Assembly: GCA_037176705.1 (NCBI GenBank)
Contig: CM073887.1
Location: 55,699,001 to 55,763,000, forward strand
Length of the DNA: 64,000 bases
Reading direction: 5' to 3'
Source: Molossus alvarezi
Taxonomy: Eukaryota > Chordata > Mammalia > Chiroptera > Molossidae
The notes under the pieces are model-generated. The model had not been told where the DNA came from. It ran no database searches and worked only from the letters and a program-made list of their open reading frames with translations. How positions within the stretch are numbered: position 1 is the first letter of the stretch; every line of letters begins with the position of its first letter. The translations under genes were made by a program, and so were the position numbers. Shown here piece by piece: positions 50,365 to 61,300 of the stretch.

Positions 50365-51838
50365 CTTGAAAAAGAAGGACAAAGTAGGTGGGATCAAAAT
50401 ACTGAATATCAGGTTATACTACAAAGCTACTGTAATCAAAACAGCCTGGTCCTGTCACAAGAACAGGCATACAGACCAGTGGAACAGAAGAGAACCTAGA
50501 AATGGACCCAAGACATTATGCTCAATTAATATGTGACAAAAGAGGCAAGAACATCCAATGGAGTAAAGACAGCCCCTTTAATAAATGGTGTTGGGAAAAC
50601 TGGACAGCTACATGCAAAAAAAATGAAACTAGACCATCAACTTACACCATACACAAGAATAAACTCAAATGGATAAAATACTTAAATGTGACCTGAGAAT
50701 CCATAAAAATCCTAGAAGAAAATGTAGGCAATAAAATTTCGGACATCATATGCAGCAGAATTTTTAGTGATACATCACCTACGGCAACAGAAACAAAGGA
50801 CAAAATGAACACATTGGACTACATCAAACTCAAAAGCTTCTGCACAGCAAAAGAAACAACCATCAAAATGGAAAGGCTACCCACTATATGGGAGAACATC
50901 ATTGCCAATGATACATCACATAAGGGGTTAATTTCCAAAATATATAGAGTACTTATACAACTCCACAAAAGGAAGACAAAGAACCCAATTAAAAAATGGG
51001 CAGACATGAAGACACCTCTCCAAACAGGACATACAAATGGCCAAGAGACATATGAAGAAATGCTCAACATCACTAATCATCAGAGAGATGCAAATTAAAA
51101 CAACAATGAGGTATCACCTCACACCTGTCAGAATGGCTGCCATCAACAAATCATCAAACAAGAAGTGTTGGTGAGGTTGTGGAGAAAAGGGGACTCTTGT
51201 ACATTGCTGGTGGGTATGCAGACTGGTGCAGCCACTATGGAAAACTCTATGGTGGTACCTCAAATAATTAAAAATTGAATTGCCATTTGACCCAGTGATC
51301 CCACTTCTAGGAATATAGCCTACGAATCCTGAAACACCAATCAGAAAGAATACATGTACCCCCATGTTCATACTAACAGTATTTACAATAGCTAAGATCT
51401 AGAAACAGCCCAAATGTCCATCAGTAGATGAATGGATAAAAAAGCTGTGGTACATTTACATAATGTAATACTATGCAGCTGTAAAAAAGAAGGATTTCTT
51501 ACCCTTTGTAACAGCATGAATACACCTGGAGATTATTATGCTAAGCAAAATAAGCCAGTTAGAGAAATATGAACATCACACGATCTCACTTACATGTGGA
51601 ATCTAATGAACAAAATAAACTGATGAACAAAAGAGGTCCAGAGACATGGAAGCATGGAACAGACGAACAAATCTCACAGGGAAGCAGGGAAGGGCAAGAA
51701 TAGATTAACTAAAGAACTTAATAGGTATATATGCACCGTCATGGATACTAACAATAAGCCTGGGATGGCGCAGGTGCTGGGTGGAGGGGACAAAAGGGAG
51801 AAAAGGGGAGACATCTGTAATACTCTCAACAAAAAAAA
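50365..51838 (+). mobile_element. L1 continuation: ORF2 C-terminus and 3' end
   Basis: ORF2 resumes ('cttgaaaaagaaggac'), including KLKSFCTAKETTIKMERLPT (50829-50888) and [20 protein letters not shown], with stops between. The 3' untranslated region ends near 51838 with an A-rich tail. Together with 43957-48179 this is one L1 copy. Confidence 0.85.
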
Positions 51839-51852
51839 GTAAATAGTAAAAA

Positions 51853-52047
51853 GCAGATCAAATTGTTAGTTACAAAACAGTCATGGGGATGTAAAGTACA
51901 GAATAGGGACTATAATCAATAATATTGTAGTATCTATGTACAGTTCCAGGTGGATAACAGATTTATCATGGGGATTATTTCATAAATTCTACAAGTCTAA
52001 CCACTATCCTGTACACCTGAAACTAATCAATGAAGAAAATGTAAACC
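51853..52047 (+). mobile_element. old L1 3'-UTR piece
   Basis: 'acaaaacagtcatggggatg' and 'ctgtacacctgaaactaat' are typical of old L1 3' untranslated regions. Its first bases (aagcagatcaaattgtta) nearly repeat 42266-42283 (aagaagtataaattgtta), so it is probably the continuation of the L1 that starts at 35775. Confidence 0.65.
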
Positions 52048-52062
52048 AAAAAGCTGGTTGTC

Positions 52063-52358
52063 GTCGTGGCTGGCGTGGTAGTGTCGCTCAGCGCTTAAGA
52101 GTGTTGGCTAATGCACCAAAGGGTTGCATGTTCAATTCCTGGTCAAGGGCACATACCTGGGTTGCAGGTTCAATCCCCAGCCCCAGTCAGGGCACATGCA
52201 GGTGGCAACTTATTGATGTGTCGCTCTTGCATTGATATGTGTGTCTCTCACCCCTCCCTTCCACTCTCTCTAAAAAAAAAAAAGAAAAAAAAATCAATGG
52301 AAAAAATATCCTCAGGTGAGTATTAACAAAAAAAAAAAAGAAAAAAAGAAAAAGAAAG
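52063..52358 (+). mobile_element. Ves-type SINE, long form, divergent
   Basis: Head 'tggctggcgtggtagtgtcg', 'gttcaattcctggtcaagg', tail 'cctcaggtgagtat' and A-rich runs. Target duplication aaaaagctggttgtc / aaaaagctggctgtc at 52048-52062 and 52359-52373. Confidence 0.82.
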
Positions 52359-52782
52359 AAAAAGCTGGCTGTCAACAAGATTAATACAACTGATAAACAT
52401 CTAGTCAACATAACTTAGCAGGACATAAAAATTACAACATAAGATCACCATGAGTAACTCTAGGAGGTCTGAGAGGTGGTCTCTGCAGCCTTATAATGAA
52501 AGAGTTTCAGAGGACACTACCAGTTGTGCCTCTTGTGTGGCAAATTTAAACAGTCTAGAACTTTCTAAGGTTGGAGTACCCATTCAAGGTTGGCTAATTT
52601 GCCAGTAACAGCATAAATGGGCTCAAGTAAAAATTTGTAGACCAGAATGTGTTGTCTCCCAAACACCAAAGAATCTAGAAAATGTTATGGGTGCTGGGAG
52701 AAATTTCTAGCTATTTCTTCACTGCATCAGGAAGGAAGTGGCCTACAGCTTATTAAACCATTTCTTTAAATGTATTCAAGGA

Positions 52783-53003
52783 GTCTGGCCAGTGTGGCTC
52801 AATGGTTGAGCGACGACCCATGCACCAAGAGGTCGCCAGTTCGATTCTTGGTCAGGACACATGCCCAGGTTGTGGGCCCAATCCCCAGTGAGGGGCATGT
52901 AGGAGGCGGCCAGTTGATGTCTCACTCATCGATGTTTCTATCACTCCCTCCCTTCTCTTTAAAATCAATAAAGGAAAAAGATACAATTAAAAATAAATAA
53001 GTA
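52783..53003 (+). mobile_element. Ves-type SINE, short form
   Basis: Head 'gtctggccagtgtggctcaa', B-box 'cagttcgattcttgg', 'tcatcgatgtttctatcac', A-rich tail. Perfect 15-bp duplication aaatgtattcaagga at 52768-52782 and 53004-53018. Confidence 0.92.
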
Positions 53004-53018
53004 AAATGTATTCAAGGA

Positions 53019-53163
53019 ACCCTGACCAGATAGCTCAGTTGTTTGGAACATCATCCCCATATGCCAAGGTTGCATGTTCGATTCCTGGTCAGGGCACATA
53101 TAAGAGGTAACCAATGAATGAATAAATAGGTGGAACAACAAATCGATGTTTCTCAAAAAAAAG
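53019..53163 (+). mobile_element. tRNA-derived SINE, short variant
   Basis: Head 'accctgaccagatagctcag', B-box 'atgttcgattcctgg', 'aatcgatgtttctcaaaaaa'. It lacks the long pyrimidine tract. It starts exactly after the target duplication of the preceding SINE. Confidence 0.8.
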
Positions 53164-53165
53164 GA

Positions 53166-53710
53166 AATCAGGGCTCATTCGCCTGGGGCACATTTTGTCA
53201 GCTTCTTTTTTCAATACATCTATGTCCTGAATGTCAAACAAATGTTCACAAAGGAGAATGCCATCATCACCATGTCATACTTGTTATTCCAGAGCACGTT
53301 AAACGCAGTCCAGCTCCTGTCTTCAGAGACTGTGTGCGGTGGTAATGGTGTTGAGGTTTCCTGAGAGTGACCAGGTAAAGGTGCATCATGTCCCTACAGA
53401 GGTGAAAGTCAACTGCAGCTAAAATACTCTTGACATAGGCATTGAACAAAACAGGCCTATCTAAAGTTGTAACAGCAGAACGTGTACCGGTTGCTGTGTG
53501 GATAAAATAGCAATTTACATAGTGCTGGGAGCTGGGTGTAGGGTTATATTTGGTGTGTCCACAGCCCCAAGTTGTGGTAACCCAGTGTGAAATGTTATCC
53601 ATTCTCTGTAGGTTTAAAATGGGACAAATTCAGCTGTTCAAAAGACAAGCAGTGGGGATAATCACTTCTAGATGGGTTCCTGTAATAGCTTTCAATTCTT
53701 GAAATGGCTA
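53166..53710 (-). other. unrecognised 111-codon open frame region
   Basis: The minus-strand frame 53602-53267 is open for 111 codons with varied, protein-like composition, for example RPVLFNAYVKSILAAVDFH and LCRDMMHLYLVTLRKP. I do not recognise a family and see no splice-consistent exon. A fragment of a processed pseudogene is one possibility; a chance frame is another. Confidence 0.3.
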
Positions 53711-53898
53711 TTTTTCCATTGATTTTTTTTTTTTTTTTTAGAGAGAGAGTAGAAGGGAGGGAGGGAGAGAAAGAGAGAAACATCAATGTGAGACACATCA
53801 ATTGGTTGCCTTCCACATGACCCTGACTGGGGACAGGGATCAAACTGAAACCCAAGTACCGGGCCAATGCTCTAACTGCTAAACCAAATCAGCCAGGG
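53711..53898 (-). mobile_element. Ves-type SINE
   Basis: Reverse copy with poly-T, GA-tract, 'aacatcaatgtgagacacat' and a head degraded to 'aaccaaatcagccaggg'. Confidence 0.8.
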
Positions 53899-53899
53899 C

Positions 53900-54995
53900 T
53901 TGAGGGTCTTCTTAAATTTACAATAGCCCATATAAAGTAAATTAACTAAGGATTAAGGATCATGTAGTTTCACACTGCAAAGCCAACTGAGAAAGTGGTG
54001 AAGACAATTGTAAATGATCAGAGTTTTCCTGCTTACTAAGGGTTATTTTAGGAGAATGGGTGCTATGACACCTGAGCGGGTCCAGGAATGAACTCTGGGA
54101 CATCCTGTAAGCATGGCAGTGCTCCCTCCCCCAGGCATCCATTCTCACAAATGAGAAACCTCTCAGCCTGATTATTTTAAGGTTCTGACCCAAATGAACC
54201 CCCAGATTCACAATTCCATGAGATAAAACCACTGATCTTCACAGACTTCTCAGTGTGCAAAAACGACACTGAGTGCACCTGCACTGTGGATGCAAAACTT
54301 CAACCTTGGGTAGAAACAGGCCCAGGGGAACCACAACTAAAACCTCAGAAAGGGTGTCACCCCCTGCCTCCAGGTGCACCTGCATCCCCAGCTTTCCAGG
54401 GCTATAGCTTCTCAGTGGAAAGGCTCCTTTCTTGGTGTGACCAGGTAGGACACCTGCAGGGGGGCAGATCCCCAGGAAGATCAACTGGGCCTTCAAGTAC
54501 TTCACAGGCTTCTCAGTACTAGAGTTGCTTTGGAACACGACTGACACACTAAATGACACAAACCCAGTGAATAAACAATCCACCAAAATCTCATAAACCC
54601 TGCATTTGCATGGAAAGTAAGAAAACCATAAGGTTCTTTCACTTACTCAACAAAAAGAACATCCTAATTATTATTATTATTTTTTTTTTTTTGAAAAAAA
54701 GCTGTCAGTTACTTACTATTTCCAAAGAGAGAAAGTGGTTTGTAAATAACTAATCTACTGGAACAATTCTGCTCTGCAAGGCTAAGCCCTAGAATTGTAT
54801 TTTAAAACACCCAAAAGTAAAACAAACCTCAGAAACTTACTACACATGTTCAGGGGAAAAAGAAAGAACTGTATAAAAATGAAATGTAATACTGGAACAT
54901 TTTGTTTTTTCCTAAAATTCACATTTTTCATGGCTGTTTGGAACTATTTTATACTGTCCTTTAATCATACTGATTAAATACCTTTTACTCCTATT
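53900..54995. other. unassigned stretch in intron 1 of KZNF gene B
   Basis: No recognised repeat head or exon. Open frames at 54239-54586 (-) and 54253-54522 (+) overlap each other on opposite strands and match nothing I know. A short TTA/T-run lies at 54669-54693. Confidence 0.35.
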
Positions 54996-54997
54996 GA

Positions 54998-55600
54998 AGA
55001 AACAGACTCATAGATAAAGAGAACAGACTGACAGCTGGCTATCAAGGGGGGATGGTTTGGGGGACTGGGTGATAAAGGTGAATTAAGCAAAAAACAAAAC
55101 CCAAGTCACAGAAATAGACAACTGTACCCTTGAAACGTATATTGAAGTAACTCCATTCTGACCCTCAGTTACTGCAGGTACATACCCTTGGTGGTTTTTT
55201 ATAAACATGAGGGCCTTGAGAAACCCAGAAAAAAACTAAACTATAAGGATAAAGAGGTTAATGATGGCCTTTGGAAACTCAGAGAAACCATGAAGAAAAA
55301 GAAATTAATGATTGCCCTGACCTCTGTAACAGTTCCTCTCCCCGCTTCTGCATCAGTAGACCCCCCCTTAATGGTGCCAAAAGCGGGGCTAAGAATGCAG
55401 TGTTTTTTTTTCCTTATAAGCAAGTAGCAGAGAAAGTTCCCTGCTGTCGGTTTGGGAAGCTATACTTCCGAAGCCCCCCAGTGAATAAAGTGCTCCTTTA
55501 CAATTCGGCTGTGCTCTCTGATTATCTTGCTGATATGTTACAACAACATAACTTTATTAATCAATGTCACCCAATAAATTTAAAAAAATAAAAATAAATA
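54998..55600 (+). mobile_element. L1 3'-UTR fragment split by a solo LTR
   Basis: 'gaaacagactcatagataaa' to 'acccttgaaacgtat' is L1 3' untranslated sequence. After the LTR it resumes as 'taactttattaatcaatgtc' and ends 'cccaataaatttaaaaaaat', the L1 end and A-rich tail. Confidence 0.7.
55143..55545 (+). mobile_element. solo LTR, class I-like, in L1 3' end
   Basis: About 403 bp, starting TGAAGTAACTCC and ending GTTACAACA. It has a TATA-like 'ccttataagcaag' near 55414 and polyadenylation signal AATAAA near 55485. Four-base flanks atat / acat (55139-55142 and 55546-55549) differ by one base. The interrupted L1 sequence reads through when the block is ignored. Confidence 0.7.
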
Positions 55601-55649
55601 CATTTTACTCCTATTGAAAAACTAAGAGTTAAATCAATAAATGTTTCTC

Positions 55650-56100
55650 AGGTGAGGAACCCAGAGAGGGGCACTGGAGACAAGAGATCACAAAGGAAAG
55701 TTTCCAGTGAGGAACCTCCACTCAAAGGACTTCCCCTAGGAAGCCTGTGCCCAGGGAAGATCCTGGGGGGGAGGAACAGGGTTTTCACACAATATATTAT
55801 TACGTGTAGTTATTGTAGGCTTTCCTCTTACCTAAAATATCCACAGACAACTATACATCTTTAATTTACACTTAGCCATTTCAAGGCTCTGGGGAAAACA
55901 AACACCAAACAGTTAAAATACCGAGTTTGTTTGAAATGTGTTCAGTAGGACAAATAGTTGATAATGATGCTGTGAATCAGAGGGGGGAAGGTGGCTTAGG
56001 AAATGAGAGGTTCCCAATCCCACCAGTAGAGAGAGGCTGGGGGGATGGGTTTGAGACCCTGCTCCCCAAACACGTGGAATACTCAGGAGAGAAATGGCTG
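55650..56100. other. unassigned stretch downstream of the gene B promoter
   Basis: Mixed composition, no repeat recognised; it lies at the 5' end of intron 1 of gene B on the minus strand. Confidence 0.35.
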
Positions 56101-56650
56101 CCTTCGGGAGAAAGGAAGGACTGAGGACCCCACAGGCGCCAGCTCCTCCCACACACTGCCCTTAGCCTTAGAGACGGAGTCGCGGTTGTCCCAGAGGACG
56201 CCCGGCTACCGCACCGGCTGCAGGCCCCCGCCTCACGCTGTTCCCGAAAAGGTCGCGGTCTGGGGGGGCGTGGGACTGAGCCCAGGCAGACCTGTGCCGC
56301 CAGTCGTGTCCACCGCCTCTCGTCCCCATCTCCGCACAGGCCCCACACACTCACCATTTCTGGGTTTCCCGGGTCTCCCTAAATCCTGCCTACAACTCCC
56401 AGGAACAGTGCAGGTCACAGCAGGACCGAGTGGGGCGGTGGCAGGACCGCCAGGCGAGAAGTGAGACCGCAGCTCCGGACACTGATAGGCCCTTTAAGTG
56501 TGTTGTCCCACCCACCCTGCCTCTGCGGAGACTCTGGACGCCCAGTGCAGGGCCCTTTCCAGACTGCGTGACCGCCAGCAGGAGGTGGGAGGGTCTGCTC
56601 AGACTAAAGGAGCCTTTGCTGGAGGGCAGGAACCTGTCCCAGTATGGGAC
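56100..56650 (-). promoter_or_regulatory. GC-rich promoter region of KZNF gene B
   Basis: A GC- and CpG-rich block (for example 'cgcaccggctgcaggccccc', 'gtggggcggtggcaggaccg') around the exon that carries the gene B start codon. TATA-less, GC-rich promoters next to a short 5' exon are usual for KZNF genes. The transcription start cannot be fixed from sequence, but should lie between about 56380 and 56500. Confidence 0.6.
56355..56480 (-). CDS. KZNF gene B, exon 1 (5' UTR plus ATG)
   Basis: On the minus strand the sequence reads 'gggaaacccagaaatg' followed at once by the strong donor gtgagtg (56354-56348). The ATG occupies 56357-56355 and is the only coding codon. This is the arrangement of the 19p13.2-type KZNF subfamily, where exon 1 ends in ATG. 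It joins in phase to the KRAB-A exon beginning GAC at 33828. Only the 3' end of the exon is precise; the 5' limit given is nominal. Confidence 0.7.
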
Positions 56651-56798
56651 ATTTACATTTAAAGAGAAGTGTTTCCTAGGCCTGGAGCTGACTCCATAGT
56701 CACTGCAGCATTTTAGGAATGTGTGGCAAAAATAGGCTCTAATATTATACTGAATGAATGGGAAACTTACCCTGATTGGGACATAGAAACCTGTAGAA

Positions 56799-56930
56799 CA
56801 GCAGCTTCTCAACCTGTGGGTTGCAACCCCATTGGAGGTGGAGCGACCCTTTCACAGGGGTCGCCAAGACCACCGGAAAACACATATTTCCGATGGTTTT
56901 AGGAACTGAGACACCAGTCCTCTATCCGTC
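56799..56930 (+). mobile_element. hAT-type DNA transposon fragment
   Basis: 'cttctcaacctgtgggttgc', 'cgaccctttcacaggggtcg' and 'aaaacacatatttccgatgg' match, from memory, a non-autonomous hAT-like element found in several mammals. Only one end is present; it stops just before the retroviral LTR. Confidence 0.55.
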
Positions 56931-56946
56931 TCCAGATGGGTCTGTC

Positions 56947-57464
56947 TGTTAGAAATTTAGCAGCCGCCGTGAAGGGAAAACGACCCAGAGAGGCCAATAA
57001 ATTAGATAAAAACAGGTTCAGGTTTATTGGGTACACTCCGGGCGGGTTCACCGACTCGGAGGACAGGAGTCCGAGAAGCTGCGCTCAATGTAGGGGCTTG
57101 TGTCTTTTATATCTGCCTGTTGCAGCTGGAATTTGTCCGTTAGGGTTTGGCCCTGCGGGGGCTATGCATGGAGCCTCTGGAATGTGAGTCGATAAGAGCA
57201 GGATGGGAGTTAATCCCAAGCTCGGGGCAGGCCGTTCCTGGAACAGGATGGGAGGCAAGGCTGAACAAGAGAGACAATGGTCGAGCACTTTGCCTGGCGC
57301 CAGTCCCCAGGCTATCGGACATTCCCGACTCTGTGATAATGACAAAGGGGCGCCAGTATCTTTCTGGCTACTTCCTGCTGGACAGGGGCAGCGTTAGGGG
57401 AGGGGGCCCATGTCGGCATGATCCGGGCCTGAGGATCTGGTGAGAGGTTGATGATGGCTTAACA
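56947..57464 (-). mobile_element. ERV 3' LTR
   Basis: About 518 bp. On the minus strand it starts TGTTA (57464) and ends TAACA (56947), a short inverted repeat. It has a TATA box 'gatataaaag' (57105-57114) and polyadenylation signal AATAAA (57023-57028). The 56947 end is supported by the matching copy at 63145. The 57464 end is inferred from the inverted repeat, because no clear polypurine tract was seen. Confidence 0.7.
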
Positions 57465-57500
57465 TCATGATCTCGTGCACTGTCTGGCTGGTGAAGGCCT

Positions 57501-58341
57501 TCAGTCAGTTTTGTAGAGCAGTCGCAGGAAACAGGGTCCGAAGGCTAGGGCTAGAAAAAGGAGAGTTAGGGGACCCATAAGCGGCAAAACCCAGTGTGCC
57601 CAGTTGGAATTGAACCAGGTGCTCCAAGATTGATCTCGCCTTTCCCGAATGTGTTGTGCTCTTTATTTTAAGTTATTGGCAGCACTTCGGATGAGGCCTG
57701 ACTGGTTAAGATAGAAGCAGCATTGCTCTTCTAGGAAAACACATATACCTCCCTTTTCTGCAGTGAGGAAATCTAGGCCCCTTCGATTTTGAAGGGTGAC
57801 TGCTGCTAAGGAGTCTAGTTGATCTTGGATGCTGAGAGGGTGGAGGCTATTTCTTCTAAAGAATTTTGTAGGTCTTTAGATAGGATGTGGAAATATGATA
57901 GAGAGGTTCCTAACCCACCTGCCCCGAGTCCCAAAGCTCCTGTAATGCTTAGGGCAGTGAGGAGGGGTACCAGCTGTATAGCCCATTTGTGTCTTCTTGT
58001 ATTAATCAGGGTGACGTCAGGAACAGGCAGGGAGGTGTCCTGGGGGACTATATTGATGTTGGGGGTGAGATATACCAAGGTGCAGGTGCCAGTCCAGTTA
58101 GTGGGGAGACACATATAGGTGGTGGACCCACACATGTGGCAGAGTAGGCTGAGGAGGACAGGGATAGGCAGACCCAACAGTCAGGCACAAATGTGGAGTC
58201 GGCCTTATAGAGGAGGCGTTGGGTCAAATTCAGGGTACGGAACAGATGGGAGGATTCCAGAAGCGAAGGGGAGAAGGTGGCAAGAATGAGTGGGCAACCA
58301 GGGGCGAGGCCCAGAGTCAGAAAGATGTATAGCAGAATCAT
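57501..58341 (-). pseudogene. ERV env, internally deleted and frameshifted
   Basis: Starts with a hydrophobic signal-like segment (MILLYIFLTLGLAPG) 25 bp after the pol stop. The surface part is short: a CWVC motif at about 58190-58201 is followed, after a frameshift, almost directly by the C-terminal surface segment containing WTGTC. The transmembrane part has a hydrophobic fusion-peptide-like stretch after RRHK (the usual final arginine of the furin site is absent), an immunosuppressive-like region and a CVFLEEQCC (C-x6-CC) motif typical of gamma-type envelopes. A stop codon near 57670 and others downstream break the frame. No functional protein is expected. Confidence 0.78.
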
Positions 58342-58365
58342 AATGACTTATCGTGAATGATCCAA

Positions 58366-61300
58366 TTAGGGCATCTTGTATATTCTGATTTTGGTCGGCC
58401 CTAATGGAGTGCAGGTGAAGCGAGGCTCCAGGACTGGTTGGTCTACTGGAATCGGGGCTTTCTTTATCCTAGAGAGATGGATCCAGGCAGAGATCCCCAA
58501 CCCCTTAATTGCAGAGGGAGTAGTCAGAACCACGGTGTACGGTCCCTCCCATTTAGGGTGTAGGGGTCGGGGAGAGAGGGTCTTGATTAGTACCCGGTCT
58601 CCGGGTGAAATGGGTTGGGAGAGCTCCGATCCCAGGTCAGGTCCAGGTTTAGGAAGGGTATGGTTAGCGTGTTCTCGGAGGAGGGAGCAAAGGAGGGAGA
58701 GGTAGGGCAGGTATGAGGCCAGAGGGAGTGGGGAGTCTATAGACGGAGTAGGAAGGAGGAAGGGTCTTCCCTATAGAAGTTCAAAAGGACTGAGGTGAGA
58801 GGGTCCCCGAGGCGTGGCTCGAAGACGGGTAAGGGCCAGGGGTAGCAGGTCAGGCCAGGACTGTCGGAGTTCCAGGCTGAGTTTGGTTAGATGTTCCTTG
58901 ATGAGGCCATTGGCCCGCTCAACCTTACCCAAGGACTGGGGGTGATAGGCTGCATGTAGTTTCCATTTGATGCCAAGAGAGACCGAGACCGCTTCAGTGA
59001 CCTTGGAGATGAAAGCTGGCCCGTTGTCTGATTGTATGGAGTTTGACAACCCGAAGCGAGGGATGATGTCTTTCAGTAGGTGAGTGGCTACAGTTTCTGC
59101 AGTCTCTGAGGCGGTTGGGAGGGCCTCGATCCAACCTGAAAAAGTATCAACCATGGTTAAAAGATATTTTAGTTGTTTGTGTTTAGGCATATGAGTGAAG
59201 TCTATCTGCCAGTCTTGTCCTGGCAGGTGACCCCGCATTTGGTGTAGGGGCCTGCGCACATGGCAAACTCCTTGGCTGTTGGACCTGGAACAAACAGAAC
59301 ATGAGGCATGTGCAGCCTGGATAGCCGGCCAGAGTTTTTTGGGGTGGAGGATTGGAGATAAGAATTGGTTAAGGGCGCCGGGGCCTATGTGGAGAGACTT
59401 GTGGATCTCCGACAGTATTTGCAGTCTTTGGGTGTCTGGAAGAATTAGGAGGTCGTCTTGAAAGACCCATTCATCCTTGAAGTGGACCCCGGGAGAAGAC
59501 TGGAGAGACTTTAATTCTGTGGCTGAGTATTGGGGAGTATAGGAGCCTGAAAGAAAACAGATAGCAGGAGCCCGCCCCAGACGAGCGGTGGATCGGGTCC
59601 TTTTATCAGCAAAAGCATTTCCCTTAGCTACAGGAGAGTTTGAAGTCTGGTGGCCCCGGCAGTGAATAACAGCTACCTGCAGGGGAGCTGGATGGCTCGG
59701 ATGGGTTTTTCGATGAGTTTTCCATTTAGGACTGGGGTCCCTTTGGTGGTGAGGAAGCCTCGTTCCTTCCAGATCATACAGTGGGAATGTGCGATCAGAA
59801 AGGAATATTTGGAATCAGTGTAGATGTTGACTATTTTATCTTTAGCCCATATGAGAGCACGGGTTAAAGCAATCAGTTCAGCCTGTTGTGAGGTGGTCCC
59901 CGTGGGGAGCTGTCAGGCTTCAATGACATTAGAGTCAGTAACTACAGCATATGCCGCCTGTCTGGTCCCGGAGGGGTCCAGGATGGAGCTGCCATTAATA
60001 CAGAGTGTGGTGGGCGTTAGGCAAGGGATGGTCAGCCAGGTCAGGCCGGGGAGACTGATGATGTTCCAGGATTTCTAAGCAGGAGTGTGTGGGGCCTTGC
60101 TGGTCTGAGGCAGGCAGAAGGGTTGCTGGGTTGAGGGAGCCACAGCTTGAAATAGAGATTGAAGGGTTTTCTATAAAGAGGAGATGGTATAATTGAAGTC
60201 TAGAGGGCCCAAGGTGGGCCAGGGCCTGATGCGAGAGGAGGTCGATAAGGCGGTGGGGGAGAAAACCTGGAGAGGCTGTTGTAGGTTGATCTTCAGTGCC
60301 TCCGTGGTGAGTTCTGCCGCTGCTGCAAGGGCCCGGAGGCAAGGCTGCCATCCACGAACAGTGGGGTCCAGCTGCTTTGAGAGGTAAGCAACAGGGACCA
60401 GGGTGGGGCCGAGTGGCTGAACCAGGACCCCTATGGCTAAGTAATGTTTTTCGTCTGTATAGAGGAGAAAAGGTCGTTGGGGATTGGGGAGAGCAAGAGC
60501 TGAAGCCGAGCACAAAGTCTCAAGGAGGGTCTGGAAAGCCCGGCGGACCTCCTTAGGGGAGGTCAGGGGTCCCTCGGGGGTGTCTCTGGATGCCTGGTAG
60601 AGTGGTCTGGCTAGGAGGGCAAAATTGGGGATCCAGTACCTGAAGAACCCCATAAGCCCAAGAAAGGACTGAATTTCCATTGCCAAGGTCGGGGGTTGTA
60701 AGTCCCTAAGGGCCTGCAACCTGTCGGAGGTGACTGCCCGGTGTGTCGGAGTGACAAGGAGCCCTAGGTAGGTCACCGAGGGAGTCGCGATCTGGGCTTT
60801 CTGTGCAGACACCCGGTAACCCTTGATGTAAAGAAAATTGAGGAGAGCGGTGGTGGCTGAGATATTATCTCCTTCAGAGGGGGAGCAGATAAGAAGAACG
60901 TCTACATATTGGAGAAGAGTGGATGGGGACAGATCACATTCCCTTAAGTCCTGAGCAAGAGCCTGACCAAAGAGGTGTGGACTGTCTCAGAATCCTTGAG
61001 GGAGGACAGTCCATGTTAACTGTGGGAAATATTGGAGACCGGATCTTCCCAGGTGAAAGCAAAGAGAAAATAGGAATCAGGATGTAGCAGGATGGTAAAG
61101 AAAGCATCCTTTAAGTCAAGAACCGAGAAATGAGTAGTATGGGGGGGAATATGAGAGAGGAGGGTGTAGGGGTTTGGGACTACAGGGGAGATGGGTATGA
61201 CCGCTGAATTAATTATGCGAAGGTCTTGGACAAGGCGGTACTGCCCCAAGGGTTTCTTAACAGGCAGAATGGGGGAATTACAGGAGGAGTTGGTAGGAAT

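Noticed and set aside
55977..56357. 126-codon minus-strand frame starting at the gene B ATG
   Set aside because: Only the ATG is judged coding; the next bases are a strong splice donor, and the frame runs into intron sequence.
58376..58705. 109-codon plus-strand frame
   Set aside because: It is antisense to the integrase C-terminal region and has no domain of its own.
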